This document shows, piece after piece, positions 11,516 to 23,243 of a stretch of DNA of 64,000 nucleotides; the stretch's first letter is position 1, and each line of letters opens with the position of its first letter. The notes under the pieces are model-generated. The model had not been told where the DNA came from. It saw only the letters and a list, made by a program, of their open reading frames with translations, and ran no database searches. A program made the position numbers and the translations under genes. Origin of the DNA: Annona cherimola (Eukaryota > Streptophyta > Magnoliopsida > Magnoliales > Annonaceae); contig CM059972.1 in the NCBI GenBank assembly GCA_030490835.1, positions 47,657,452 to 47,721,451 of the forward strand, read 5' to 3'.

Positions 11516-13264
11516 TGTTTGAATTAAAAGAAAATTAAGCACAAGCCATATTTTGATGATTAACAACTCAATTTGAGAATTAATTGGATACTAATGTGGT
11601 TGCGAAGCTTTGTTAAAGGATAAAAACTCAAGTTTCAGAACATAGCAGGCCAAGTCGCAATCCCAAGTCGACTTAGTCATCAACTAAGGTGAAGTCGATC
11701 CCCAAGTCGACTCTAGAATGGACTTCAAATGTATAAAAAGTTTCAACGTTGAAATTTGGTTCAGAGACAGGTGAAGTCGCAGTCGAAGTCGACTCCACCT
11801 GTGACTTAGGTAAAGTCGCAGACCCAAGTCGACTCTAGAAACGACTTCAAATGTATTAAATGTTCCAGGGTTGAAATTGGGAACGGAGATAGGTGAAGTC
11901 ACAGTCAAAGTCGAATCCACTTGTGACTTAGGTGAAGTCGCAGACCCAAGTCGACTCCAGATATGACTTGAGTGAAGTTGAAGTTCAAGTCGACCCAGGC
12001 AAGCGACTCGAGCAAATGACTATGTCAGAATCCTTCAAAGTTGAATATCATTAAAGGAACAATTATATATACTAAAGATTGGAGACTAAAATAAAGAAGG
12101 CAAATTATCCTAAATCAAGGCCACAATGATAAACCTCTCAAGAGAAGAACTATATGCTAAGTCTCAAGATTAAACAAGGAAAACCAAGGATGTCAAATGA
12201 AGAACAAGATAAGAGAGGAAAGTGAAGTATCAAGATCACCTGCAAGAAATCGAAAGTTCCAACATATACACATGGATGGTGAAGTCGCACCCAAAATTGA
12301 CCTCAACTGTGACTTGGGTTAGGCCTAAGACCAAGTCGACCTGAAGATGGAACTCGGAGTGGAAGCTAAAGACTGAAGTCGCATCCGAAGTCGATTCCAG
12401 CTTGCGACTTGGGTGAAGTCACATCCAAAGTCGACTCTAGCTTGCAACTTGGGTGAAGTTGCATCCGAAGTCAACTCCAGCTTGCAACTTGGATGAAGTC
12501 GCATACCAAGTCGACTCCACATTCGACTTGGATAGCAACGATCAACAAAATTCGAACGTTGGCGAATTAAATGTGTGCCATCTACCACAAAACGTTCGAA
12601 TTTACTCCTCCATTATAAAAGAGGATTCAAGAGGATGTGCAAGGGGTTAGAGAAGTATTCAAATAAGCTTACCTTCCACTCTCTCAAGTATTAAAGTGAT
12701 CTACACTAACTCCAAGTGAAGAACTGTGCTTCGACTTGTTGAAAGCTCCATTGCTGAATATTCTACTCTCTCTACAAGTTCTTCTATGTGCTACAAACTG
12801 CCTACACGAATCTGTAAAGTGTAATTCTTTCTTTTGATTCATTATTTGTGTTTACAACTTAGTTTGATATTGGAAATCGAAACCAAGTGAAGGAAAAGTA
12901 GTGTTGTGACTGGAGTGTGATTCGTCACCTACTTGTGCTATATTTGTGCAAACCCCCTAGAGCTGGAATCTAGAAGAGAGCTACTGTCTAGTTGTATTTG
13001 AAATCCAATAGTGGAACCTAAGTCACAATGGGTGTGAACTTGGAAGAGTGAAGTAGGGAAGGTTGCCCAAACCACTATAAAACTGTGTTCTTAGTATGAC
13101 TTGATTATTTGTGTTTTACTGCTTTATTTCTCTCCATATTTTTTGCTTGTTTCATTAAGGGGATTAAATTAAAAAGGGGGATAATTTCTGTTCAAGTAAA
13201 GAATTTTAAAATACCCAATTCACCCCTCCCCTCTTGGGTTCTTGCCATAAACTTGGGACCAACA
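11516..13264 (+). repeat. 3' LTR of copia copy 1
   Basis: Starts TGTTTGAATT, a decayed form of TGTTGGAAAG in the second copy, and ends GGGACCAACA as that copy does. It is 1749 bp against 1615-1626 bp in copy 2. It contains two blocks of GTCGAC-rich repeats (about 11650-12000 and 12270-12530) and a TATA box at 12614. No other copy of this LTR is in the window, so its age cannot be judged from a pair. Confidence 0.87.
12614..12621 (+). promoter_or_regulatory. TATA box in copia LTR
   Basis: TATAAAAG in the same LTR position as in copy 2 (20676 and 27574), just after the GTCGAC arrays. It marks the likely U3/R boundary about 30 bases downstream. Confidence 0.6.
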
Positions 13265-13789
13265 AAAACCTTGTAAGCTTGTTAATTATAAATCAGGCCT
13301 TAAGGTTCTCTTATTTTTATATTAAGCAATTGTATGTTTTGCAAAATAGACTTTATGACCAAATGTAAAATACAATAAAGAAAATTTTATAAGATTTAAA
13401 TTGCAAATATACAAACCTCAAGATCAAAAATATAAATACACATACTTTGAGAGTTTAAAATGAAAATAATTCCTCTGATTTCTCTTATAAAATAAATTTT
13501 CATATCAAATCAAAATGACAAGAACCATTTCTTTTTTTTTGAGAAAAAATAAGAACCATTTCTAGTTAAATAATTTCAAACAATTTGGCAAAATTGAGTG
13601 AGTTTAAATATGGTCCAATTTTTATACCAGACATTACATAGAAATATTAAAAGGGTTTTTCTTAAAAGCAATCCTACACTTTTGAGCTATGACAGTGGTG
13701 TGAATATTGAGAATTTGATTGGTTCTCATCGACAACCAATTCATGTCTACCAAGGATTGTCAACCTGAAAAGGCTACTCAAAAGCATGT
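13265..13789. other. Unassigned AT-rich spacer
   Basis: Flank of copia copy 1. I see no coding potential, no clear repeat ends and no RNA gene. Confidence 0.5.
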
Positions 13790-14130
13790 ACCTTTAAAAA
13801 GCATCAAAGAGCAAATATGGAAGAGCATTCAAAATTGGTAGAGTAAACACATAGAGTGTGGAGGTAAAGAAATTACAGTTGTTGGTTAAGCAATACCCAA
13901 CTATACTATGATTTTGTTCTATTATCTCAAAAGTTCTATGATGAGGTAAATGCTATACTAAGTAGATTCTAATGGGGAGGAAAGAATGGAGAAAGAAAAA
14001 TGCGTTTGGTACCTTAGAATAAAATGTGTATTTCAAAAATATTGTGGTCTAGGCTTTCAAGATTTAGCTTATTTCAATAGTCAAGATTTAACATATTTCG
14101 ATCTAGCATCATTGGCTAAGTAAGCTTAGA
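13790..14130 (+). pseudogene. LINE (non-LTR) reverse-transcriptase scrap
   Basis: Broken frames give, in order, GGKEITVVG, then AIPNYTM, then DEVNAILSRF followed by a stop and WGGKNGERKM, then GLGFQDLAYFN. This is the usual order at the C-terminal end of plant L1-type reverse transcriptase, just before its zinc-binding domain. Several stops and frame changes, and no poly(A) end seen. Short and old, but four blocks in the right order make chance unlikely. Confidence 0.62.
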
Positions 14131-14885
14131 TACTCTTTAATATTTCTAATACTCTCTAGTAAAGAGTGTTATGAATAATGGATTTGAAAATCAGGCATAT
14201 TCGATCTGATACACCCATATCAGGTCGGTATTGGCAGGTACTAATACCCTATATGGGGGTGAAACAAACTAGGGTTTCCATTCTGTCCTGCATTGCCTGA
14301 GTTGGGTTTCGTATTGATCGATATGGGCCTGTATCAGCAGTATTAGGTCCTTCATATTGGGTCCCTGTATAAACAGCACTGCCAACACTGTGTTGGAATT
14401 TTGATGCTTTGATTATCCTCTTTGCTTAGTTTTTCACCTTAATCATATTCATCTCCTCTTTTCGACCAAAACCTGCAAGAAAATGCCTTCAAAAAACTAG
14501 ATTGGAAAATCTTCAGATCATGTGAAAACTCATTCTTTTTTGTTGAAAAATAGATTAAAACCCCTCAAATGCTTTATTTCACTACGAAATCATCATATTG
14601 GAAAGCAAAGGGAGGTAAAATCAATGCCATTGGAGCTACTGATTTGAAGAAAAACTTGATATTTTAGGCGCAATTTCGGATGTAGCCAAAAGAACCCATT
14701 TGGGGAAAAATCATAAAATGTGAGATTTCTTCTCTAAAATAGTTTAAAACTATTGATGTAAAGTTTTATCAAAAGAACCCATTTGGGGAAAATCATAAAA
14801 GGTGACATTAATTTATATATATATTTTAGAGATTTTTCTCTAAAAATTATTTTTCTTTATTTTCAGAATTTTTGTAAGGGAGGAT
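14131..14885. other. Unassigned spacer with GATATGGG-type motifs
   Basis: At 14195-14400 short motifs such as TCGATATGGGCC and CCTATATGGGGG recur in loose direct and inverted order. The rest is AT-rich. It may be the 5' non-coding part of the hAT remnant that follows. I see no gene. Confidence 0.4.
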
Positions 14886-14889
14886 GAAC

Positions 14890-17213
14890 AATGCAGACAA
14901 ACTTTTTCAAGAAGTCAATCGGTTTGAGGAATAGGCGAAAGTAGTAGTGCAAGAGGATCTAGAAGTGGTGGAGGTTTATTTAAAAGCTTTCGACAAACAT
15001 TTAGTTCTTCTCGAAAGTAACTACAAAGTATCGACCTTGATGACGAAGATATTTTATTCATTGAGCCACGAGCACCTATGAGTAATGAGCAAGTACTAGA
15101 GGAAGTGGTGCAAAACAAAAGAAATTGAAGCAAATGTAGAGTAAATCTATATTAGATAATCTGGGTAAAATAGCTACAAAGTTATTTTTACATAATAATA
15201 TTCTACCTCATGTTGCAAATTCTCCATATTTTCAAATTTTTATTGATGCAGTAGCCGAAGCAGGATCTGGTATAAAAGCACCAAGTTCATATAAAATTGA
15301 TGGGAAATACTCACAAGAAGTTTATGATGAAGTTTGACGATATGTACAAGGCTTTAGACTGTTATGTGTGACGGTTGGATTGACCCAATTAGGTTGAGTA
15401 TCATTATTTTTATAGTATATTGTCATTTGGGTACAATCTTTATTAGAGAGTTGATGCTACTGGAATTGTAAAAGATGATAATTACATTTTTAGCTTGATG
15501 GATAAAATGGTTAATGAAGTTGGAGAAAGTAATATTGTGCAAATTATGACAGATAATGAAGCATCTTTTAAGGCAGCTCAGAGGATGCTTATGCAAAAGA
15601 GACCTAATTTATTTTGGTCTCCAAGGGCGGCTCATTGCATACATCTTATGCTTCAGAGTATTTGATGAAGAAAAATTATGTCTACTGTGGTGGATAAGGT
15701 AAGGCAAATAACTTCTTTTATTAATAATCCTAATTGAGTTATTGCTTTGATGAAGAAATTTACAATGGTCATGAGTTATTGAGACTTGAAGCTACCCATT
15801 TTGCTACAAATTATATTGCTTTAAAGAGTTTGTACACTCATAGGAGAGCTCTTAGTGAAACAATATCTAATAGAGTATGGATGGAGTTGAAATATGAAAA
15901 ATTGACAAAGGGCCAGCCGTTGAAATGTATTCAATTATTAGATATAATAGATATTGAGGAAATGCACTTGAAATAATAAAAGCAATGAGCTCTTCGATTA
16001 AGGTGCTAAGACTTGTTGAAAGTGATGATCGATTGTCAATGGAATTTATATATGAAGCAATAGATAGAGTAAAATTTCTATAAAAAATGAATGTAAACAC
16101 TACAAAGAACATTGGAGTTCATTGATCGATAATGAAATCAACAACTTCATCATGATCTACATGCAGCAGGTAATTCTAATTTGTATTTCATGCACATTTA
16201 AATATATGTATTGAAATTTGATTTGTTAATCTCTTTAAATCAACTTTAATTTATAGGATTTTTTTAAATCTCCAGTTTCGATATGCTGTTACATTTGAGA
16301 AGCAAATGAGATAAGAGTTGGCCGAAAAATGTTATCAAGATAGAGCAAGATATTGATCGACAAATTCATGTAGTTAATGAGGTAAGATGAACTACATAAC
16401 TTGATATTAAGATATATACTTCAGTTATTTGTAATTTTTCATCTGAATTGCAAGTAATGACATTTATTTTTCGTACAAGTTCAAACATATGTGCTAGGTA
16501 TGGGTAGTTTTGGAAAGCCAATAGCAAGAACAACTATTAAAAATTCTGATTTAGGTGAATATTCTAATAATATAATTCTATATTTTTACATATTTGTATT
16601 TTTATTTATTTATTTATGATGTATGTGCTTAACAAATAATGTATATTAATAATCTATGTAGCTGAATGGTGGCTAAATCATGGAGAAAGCATACCTCATC
16701 TTGGAAAAATTGCAATAAGGATTTTGAGCCAAACTACTTCCTCATCTAGTTGTGAGAAAAATTAGAGCTTTTTCGCATTAGTTCATACTAAGAAAAGAAA
16801 TAGAATGCCACAAAAGAAGGTGGAGAGGAATGTTTTTATCTATTATAATGTGAGATTCAGATTAGGAATATGAAAAGGGCTAAAAATCAAGGTGAGCACT
16901 AGATTATTGCCCGATAAATTTGGATTATATATTTGTTGAGAATAATCCTTTTCTTCTATGGTTGGAAAATAGAGAAAAAGAAATTGAAATAATAAATAGT
17001 GAAGAAGAAAACATTCAAGGTTCAAGTTCAACTACCATCAGAACATCATCACAACAACCTTCTCAAGAGCCAGTTATTGAACTTCATGATGATAGTAGCG
17101 CATCTCATACTGATGTTGGAGAAAATAATGATGATGATGATGATGGTAGTGGTGGAAGTAGTGGACAAGGGACTGTGGGTGGGAGTAGGTCTTTTGATGA
17201 TATACTTGCATAG
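14890..17213 (+). pseudogene. hAT-family transposase relict (DUF659 plus dimerisation domain)
   Basis: Four conserved hAT blocks appear in the right order. At 15154-15340: GKIATKLF ... NSPYFQIFIDAVAEAG. At 15448-15665: VDATGIVKDD ... QIMTDNEASFKAA ... AAHCIHLML, carrying the catalytic-core TDN motif and the cysteine/histidine block. At 15734-16080 comes the insertion domain. At 16661-16868: AEWWLNHG ... SSSCEKN ... HTKKRNRM, the dimerisation domain. An acidic, Ser-rich tail runs to 17213. Stops and frame changes are frequent. The 16190-16660 gap looks like retained introns. I could not find terminal inverted repeats or an 8-bp duplication, so the ends are uncertain. Confidence 0.85.
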
Positions 17214-17289
17214 GCAACAACAACAATAATGATGATGATAATATTCAAGAATCTCCTAGATACCCATTTTGGTGGTGATTCATTTTACT

Positions 17290-18545
17290 CTTGTAATAAG
17301 GAATGATACCAAGAGTCTAAGCTATTGTATATTGAGTTATTTTTTCATTTTGTGTTCAATACTTCTACGTGCACCAATAAACCGGCCACTTCCCATCACC
17401 TCCAAGATGCAATCAACCGTTTAAAATTTCAAAGCAGCCAGCCACAAAATTGGCTTTTCCCCATTTTCTCCTCTTCGCCGAACACCCATTTTTGAGCAAC
17501 CATTAAAATTCCATCTCTTTTAACCATGGAGGTTGGTCTTCTTCAATCGGCAATTAGCAACAGCAAGTGGTGACTGCAAAAATCAATCATCTGGTGCAGC
17601 TGTTCTTCTTCAAATTGCGGTCTGTCTTCCATCTTCGCCAAATCCAAGCTTCCACCCCTCTTCTATTTCGAACTAGGTTAGTAATCGCCGACCACGACTG
17701 ATTCAAACAAATTCCATCCATCTACTGAAACCAGCTGGCACTTCACCATTTCAGCAGTTAACCTGTCTATAGCAGCTTCCAGTAGGTAGTCACCGTCCAA
17801 ATCAAACGCGACAATATCCATGGAAGCAAAGCCATTAAATCCAAGCCCCAACTAGAAATGCTAAGACCCAAATCCAATGCAGCTACCTTTTCTTTAACCC
17901 GTATCTACAATTTCGGCAACTAGCCATAAAGAAGTTAGCATTGAATCCCATTTGCTAATGTCCAACGGCAAATCCAAGCACTTAAAAGCAGATTGGCCAC
18001 AAAAATTCTGGCATATCCCCTACATCATCAAACTGCCAACAACAAGCTCATTGCGATCATCCTCTTCACCCGACCAAGGCAACGAGCAATGGGTGGTTTC
18101 TAGAATGAGCAAAGACAGATGGGAATCCCACATCAATTCCAAAGACTTCCTAAGGGGGTGCCTTACAAGCATAAAAGCATGGGTCCTCCACACATCTCAA
18201 CACAAAAATATCCTCTCCCTTAGATGGGACCACTCTTTATGGGACCCCTATCAAGTTGGTGGACCAAGCAATAAAATTTCCATGAGGTGGAGATTTGCTC
18301 TTCATATTGGGTGATGTAATTTTTATTTCTTTTCACTTCGTAGTTGTTTTCAGTATTTTGTAGTTGTTAAATTTGCAATTTTATTTTTTAGATTAAATTT
18401 AATACTTTATTTAATGCTTTTATTTTCTGCTTTGTAATTTTTAGATTAAATTTAATGCATTTTCCTTTCCTGCTTTATAGTTTAAGTTCCACAGTTTTTT
18501 AATTGCTTTCTTGAAGTAGATTTAATTAAGTTGTTTTTAATTAAT
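17290..18545. other. Unassigned non-coding stretch
   Basis: Moderately GC-balanced sequence, then AT-rich from 18310. The only sizeable open frame (17952-18314, 120 codons) resembles nothing I know and has no supporting context. It could be part of an unrecognised LTR. Repeated TTAGATTAAATTTAAT occurs at 18389 and 18443. Confidence 0.4.
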
Positions 18546-18547
18546 TG

Positions 18548-18856
18548 CAATTTCTTCTCTTCTTTCTTTCTCTTTTATTCTCTGTCTTCTCCCCCTTTCT
18601 CTTTCATCTCTCTAACTCTTCTATCTCTACTCTATCTTGCTTCTCTCTTCCCTCTCTACTCTATTATCTCTCTCTTTGTTCTCTTCTCTATTCTCTTTCT
18701 AATTCCTCTCTTCCTTCTCTCTTTACCCTTTCTCTATTCGTTCTCCACTCTCTTCTCTAGTTTCTCTTTCTCTCTCTACTCTAGCCTCTCTTCTTCTCTC
18801 TCTCTCCTCTTTCTTATCTCTCTCTTCTCCCCTATCTCTTTCTTCTCTTCTTATTG
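18548..18856 (+). repeat. Pyrimidine (CTCT/TTCTC) low-complexity tract
   Basis: About 310 bases of nearly pure C and T. A 36-base piece of it (18799-18834) recurs exactly at 19405-19440, just before the truncated Tekay LTR. Hydrophobic open frames across it reflect composition only. Confidence 0.85.
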
Positions 18857-19074
18857 TAAGTAAATCTCAAACAATCGAAACTTTATCACTTCTCTATGGA
18901 TTTGGCCCGACTCACCATTATTCTATGTTATCTCATGTATAGTATTAGATTTAACATGTTTCGGTTAATTTAATTAAATTGGTGATTATAGTGCTCTTAA
19001 TGATATGCACTTGGTTCGCATCAGGCCAACTGGAAGTTATGGGCTTAAATATGGAGTGTTAGACTCAAGTATGC

Positions 19075-19275
19075 TCATTAGGAAGTTTTGGACCAATTAG
19101 TTTGTTTGGAGAACTTTGAGCCTACTTTGGATTATTTGGAGAGTTTTGGGCTCAAATGGATTTATTGATAAGTTTTGGGCCCACTTGGGCGTATTGAAAG
19201 GTTTTGGGCTCAATTGGGCTTATTAAGAAGAGTTTGGGCCTAATTGGGTTTGTTGAAAGGTTTTGGGTGTACATG
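19075..19275 (-). repeat. About 30-bp minisatellite related to the Tat/Ogre-type LTR array
   Basis: Imperfect repeats of the type TTTTGGGCTCAATTGGGCTTATT. Read on the - strand they give AAGCCCAATTGAGCCCAAAAC, close to the AAAAAGCCC...CAAAACTC units of the 29-bp array at 36343-36830 and to its edge AAGCCCAGTTGGGCCCAAAC. It probably derives from a related LTR in the opposite orientation. Confidence 0.6.
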
Positions 19276-19435
19276 AGAGGCACGGGTAGAATTACTCGCT
19301 TGGCTTCCAGATGTAAGCCATGTAAAATTTACATGTATATAAATTGCAATAGATCTATAAGTTCTCAATTCTGTCTTAAGAAGAGAGTTTCATAGTCAAT
19401 TCTGTCTCTCTCCTCTTTCTTATCTCTCTCTTCTC

Positions 19436-19690
19436 CCCTAAGGGATATGGTACTGTTAGTACATATGTTCAGGATACCTTGCATAGGTATTATATGATTG
19501 AGAAGGTAAAAGATTTAAAATGTCGTATATAGATATGATATGACTGAGATAAGGAATGCCTTAAATGATAAGTGCTTGTATGCTAAGAACTGATGAATGT
19601 ATGTATGTATGGGATGAAAAGGACATGATTAGGTCAAGAGGACCTTTAACGTAGAAGAGTAAATTGAAATGTTATGAATGAAATGCGCAC
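19436..19690 (+). repeat. 5' LTR of element C, first fragment (5'-truncated)
   Basis: Matches the 3' LTR from about 63505 (CCTAAGGGATATGGTACTG) to about 63758, with few differences. The left edge abuts a pyrimidine tract at a short CCCTA microhomology. The right edge is the insertion point of copia copy 2, with CGCAC duplicated at 19686-19690. Confidence 0.85.
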
Positions 19691-20404
19691 TGTTGGAAAG
19701 ATGTGGAAAACAAGCTAAATCTATGTTTTGATGATTAACAAATCAATTTGAGTAAGTCTTGGCTACTAACATGTTTGTGGAAGTGATTAAAGGCTATACA
19801 TTTGAAGAAAACAAAGCATGACAGGTTAAGTCGATTTCCAAATCGACTCAGGCATCGACTTAGGCCAAGTCGATCCCCAAGTCGACTCCAGCATCGACTT
19901 CGAGGCATCAATTCTTCCAGAGTTGAAAATGGAGAGCTGAACTGCCGAAGTCGCAAATGAAGTCGACTTCGCATGCGACTTGGGGCGAAGTCGCAGACCA
20001 AGTCGACTCAAGCATCGACTTCAAAACGACGAAACCTTCCAGAGTTGAAATCAAGACCCCGAAGTGCCGAAGTCGCACCCCAAGTCGACTCCACTTGCGA
20101 CTTGAGGTGAAGTCGCAGACGAAGTCGACTCCGGCATCGACTTCGATCGTGCAGAGGGGATATTTCAAAAGACAAGCTGAGATTAACTGATTTCAAGTAC
20201 ATTTTAAGATGAAGAAACTCAAGACATGAAGACTAGTATCGAAAGCAAGAAGGATGAATCAAAAACATGTTCTTCAAGAAGACTACAAATATGTGAAGCC
20301 GTTTCAGAATAAAATGATCAAAGAAAGAAGCCAAGCAAGCTAAGAAGAAGATAATGATCCAAAGGGAAATGAAGGAACCAAGCATTCCAAGTTTTCAAGA
20401 TCAT

Positions 20405-20600
20405 CAAGCTTCCTGCCGAAGTGAAGTCGCACACCGAAGTCGACTCCACTTGCGACTTGGGTCAAGTCGATGCCCAAGTCGACCCGACCTGGAACTTGAA
20501 GTCGCGAACAGAAGGCGAAGTCGCACCCGAAGTCGACTCCATCTGCGACTTGGGCGAAGTCGCATCCGAAGTCGACTCCACCTGCGACTTGGGTCGCAAC
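20405..20600 (+). repeat. GTCGAC minisatellite in copia LTR (39-bp unit)
   Basis: Consecutive units begin CGAAGTCGCA and end GCGACTTGGG with a GTCGAC core. Two adjacent units near 20515-20592 are each 39 bases. AAGTCGCA and TGCGACTT within a unit are reverse complements, so each unit can form a stem. A looser array with the same core lies at 19826-20140. The partner LTR has the same arrays at 26725-27035 and 27307-27495. Confidence 0.85.
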
Positions 20601-20675
20601 GGTCGGAAAATATTCAAACGTTGGCGCATTAAATGCGCGCCACCTACCTTCAAACGTTCGGATTCCCTCCACAAT

Positions 20676-20683
20676 TATAAAAG
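20676..20683 (+). promoter_or_regulatory. TATA box in 5' LTR of copia copy 2
   Basis: TATAAAAG just 3' of the GTCGAC arrays. It is conserved at 27574-27581 in the 3' LTR and at 12614 in copy 1. Likely core promoter. Confidence 0.65.
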
Positions 20684-21318
20684 GCATTCATTGTGGACGA
20701 GGGAAGTAGCTGAAAATCATTAAGTGTGCTTAACTCCTATATTCAAGAGCTCTAAAGAGATCAAGCCATTCAAAGAGGAAGAACTTTGCTTTAGATTGCA
20801 AGAGCTATATTTCTGAATATTCAAAGCCTACACTACGAGTTCTTCTCTGCGCCAAATTGCTACTACACATCCGTAAAGTGTAGATTCATTTGTTATTTCA
20901 TTTGTTTGTATTGAACTTGATCTAGTTTGAGGAACTAAGATCAAGTGTAAGCAAGGTAGTGTGTGATTGGAGTGGAACTCATCACCTACCTGTGCTGTGT
21001 TGTGTTGAAGCCCCCTAGAGCTGGAATCTAGAAGAGAGCAGTGGCTCTAATTGTATTTGAAGAATACAATAGTGGAACCCAAGTCACAAGGAGTGTGAGC
21101 TTGGAAGAGTGGAGTAGGGAGGTTGCCCGAACCACTATAAAAATCTTATGTGCTTGATTTATATTTCTGCTCTCTACATTATATTGCTTTCCATTTCGTT
21201 TCTTCATTAAGGGGATTAGATTAATCCGGGGTAAATTTTCTGTTTAAGTTATAAATTTTTAAATACCCAATTCACCCCTCCCCTCTTGGGTAATCGCCAT
21301 TAACTCGGGACCAACAAG

Positions 21319-21330
21319 TGGTATCAAAGC
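21319..21330 (+). other. Primer binding site, initiator tRNA-Met type
   Basis: TGGTATCAAAGC, two bases after the 5' LTR. It differs by one base from TGGTATCAGAGC, the usual complement of the plant initiator tRNA-Met 3' end. Confidence 0.85.
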
Positions 21331-21364
21331 AGGTCTTTGAGTTTACCAAAGAGATCTTATCGAT

Positions 21365-23236
21365 ATGGCATCCCAATCTACTTCCGTTCCCGTATTTGCA
21401 GAAGGCCAATCATTTACTAGGCCACCATTATTTGATGGGAACAATTTCGGTTATTGGAAGCTTCGAATGAAACAACTCATCATGGCTACCGACATGGATT
21501 CTTGGATTGCAATCCAAGATGGTGTAACATTGCCTATAAATGAAAGAGCTTCCAAGTGGACCGAAGAGGAAGTAAGAACTGTAAAGAGCAATGCTAAAGC
21601 TATGAACTCACTATTTTGTGCTCTTACAGCTTCTGAATATGATAGAGTATCCTCTTGCCTAACCGCTAAAGAAATATGGGATACTTTAACATCTATTTAT
21701 GAAGGAACTTCTCAAGTCCAAGGGACTAGGAGAAATATTCTGATAGGAGAGTTGGAAAGCTTTAGAATGCTAGAAACAGAAAATATTTCTGAAATGTTTG
21801 CTAGATTTTCTAAGATTACTAATGCTTTGAAAGGTCTTGGAAAGGATATCTCTGAATCCGAATAGGTCATGAAGATACTAAGAGCTCTACCGGAATCTTG
21901 GACTCCAAAGATTACGGCAATTGAAGAAGCCAAAGATCTAAATACACTAAAGCTAGAAGATCTAATTAGCTCATTAATGTCACATGAGCTAATTAAGAGA
22001 AGAAACGAAGACAATCACAAAGGGAAGAAAGCCATTGCGTTAAAAGTGGCACACAACTCAGAAGAGTCTACCTCCTCTTCTCATAACGATAATGAAGATA
22101 TTGCACTTCTCACTCGCAAATTCCGAAAATTTGTGAGAAAAGAAAGGAACTTCAAGAACTTCAAAGAAAGAACAAGAAGAGAGAAGAAGAAGGAGCCAAC
22201 GAAGTGCTACAAATGCGGCGGGATAGGACACATACAAGCTCAATGTCCTACGCCGGAAGAGAAATCAAAAGAGTATCAAGAGAGGAAGGAAGGACATGAA
22301 GGCAGAAAATACCAAAGGCCAAAGGGAAGAGGCATGTACGTCAATGAAAAGACTTCATCGACAAGCAGCTCCTCAACCGATGAATTTGAGGCGGCAAATT
22401 GTGCTAGAATTTGCTTCATGGCACGGATCGAACAAGAAGAAAACTTGTTATGTTTGAACACAACGGAAGTTTTGGAAGAACAAACCATCTCAACAAAATG
22501 CACGAGCAATGAAGAGGTAACTTCCAAACCTTGCTATTCTCAATCAAATTATTCTTCTTTTCATGAATGCCTCAAATGTGCTGAATTAGAAGAACTACAA
22601 ATTGCTTATGATTCATTATATGAGAAAATCAAAAAGCTAGGAAACAAGTTGTTATTGAAGAGACAACAATGTAACTTCGTTATTATTGAAAATGGAAAAC
22701 TAGCTGAAAAATCAACAAAACTGAAAGAAGAAAATGAATCATTGGTAAATGAGATAGAAAAATTGAAAAAGGAGAACGAATCATTAAATGAATCATTAGC
22801 AAAGTTCTCTAATCCTGGAGAAAATGTAAAGATGTTTTTTAATATGACCACTCAAACAAATAAAAGAGGTCTTGGATATTATACATTTGAGCAAAAAGAA
22901 AGTGGCAAATCGAATGTACCAATACTTGGGAAATATCAAACCAAAACTTCACCTATATACAAGCCACAAAGGAAAAATGTTATGTGGACTAGAAGGCCAA
23001 CATTTGAACCAAAATATACTTGGAGGCCTACTCCTAGATTACCAATGGCTTGCTATTTCTGCAACAAAATGGGTCATAAAGCCTACAAGTGTAACTTTAA
23101 GAAATTATATGATTATGGTGCAAAACTAGTTTGGGTTCCAAGGAACACAAGATTTGGGCTTTCTAAGTTGGAGCAACAAAGATTGAATTATATTACTAAC
23201 CCAAATGGACCCATAAAATGGGTACCAAAGAGATAA
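21365..23236 (+). pseudogene. SIRE-type gag, one internal amber stop
   Basis: ATG at 21365 sits 35 bases after the primer site and is the likely start. One frame runs to TAA at 23234, about 620 codons, interrupted only by TAG at 21863-21865 where copy 1 has CAA (Gln). Order: gag helical domain (RPPLFDGNNFGYWKLRMK, residues about 20-200), basic region, CCHC knuckle CYKCGGIGHIQAQC (22207-22248), Ser-rich linker, Lys/Glu coiled coil (22600-22810), second knuckle CYFCNKMGHKAYKC (23050-23091) and a tail ending in KWVPKR. Two knuckles flanking a coiled coil are a SIRE-like trait. Protease lies in the +1 frame after the stop. Confidence 0.9.
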
Positions 23237-23243
23237 GATTTAC

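Larger units (their letters stand above)
1..13264 (+). mobile_element. Degenerate SIRE-type Ty1/copia element (copy 1), 5' end off window
   Basis: The order gag, protease, integrase, reverse transcriptase, RNase H is that of Ty1/copia. The window opens inside gag, so the 5' LTR, primer site and gag start are missing. Two CCHC knuckles in gag and a gag tail ending in KWVPK just before the protease point to the SIRE/Maximus lineage. Pol is riddled with stops. A 4.0 kb solo LTR interrupts reverse transcriptase at 4121-8121. An extra reading frame lies between RNase H (ends 8914) and the 3' LTR (11516-13264). The closely related copy at 19691-28202 lacks that extra frame. It is clearly an old, immobile copy. 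Confidence 0.9.
19691..21316 (+). repeat. 5' LTR of copia copy 2
   Basis: 1626 bp, TGTTGGAAAG ... GGGACCAACA. It contains GTCGAC-rich repeats at 19826-20140 and 20405-20600 and a TATA box at 20676. It is very similar to the 3' LTR at 26588, with scattered single-base changes and a short indel near 20895 (TTTGTTATTTCA present here, shorter at 27785). Confidence 0.95.

Noticed and set aside
17952..18314. 120-codon open frame as a gene
   Set aside because: No family resemblance, no conserved copy in the window, and it lies in repeat-rich surroundings.
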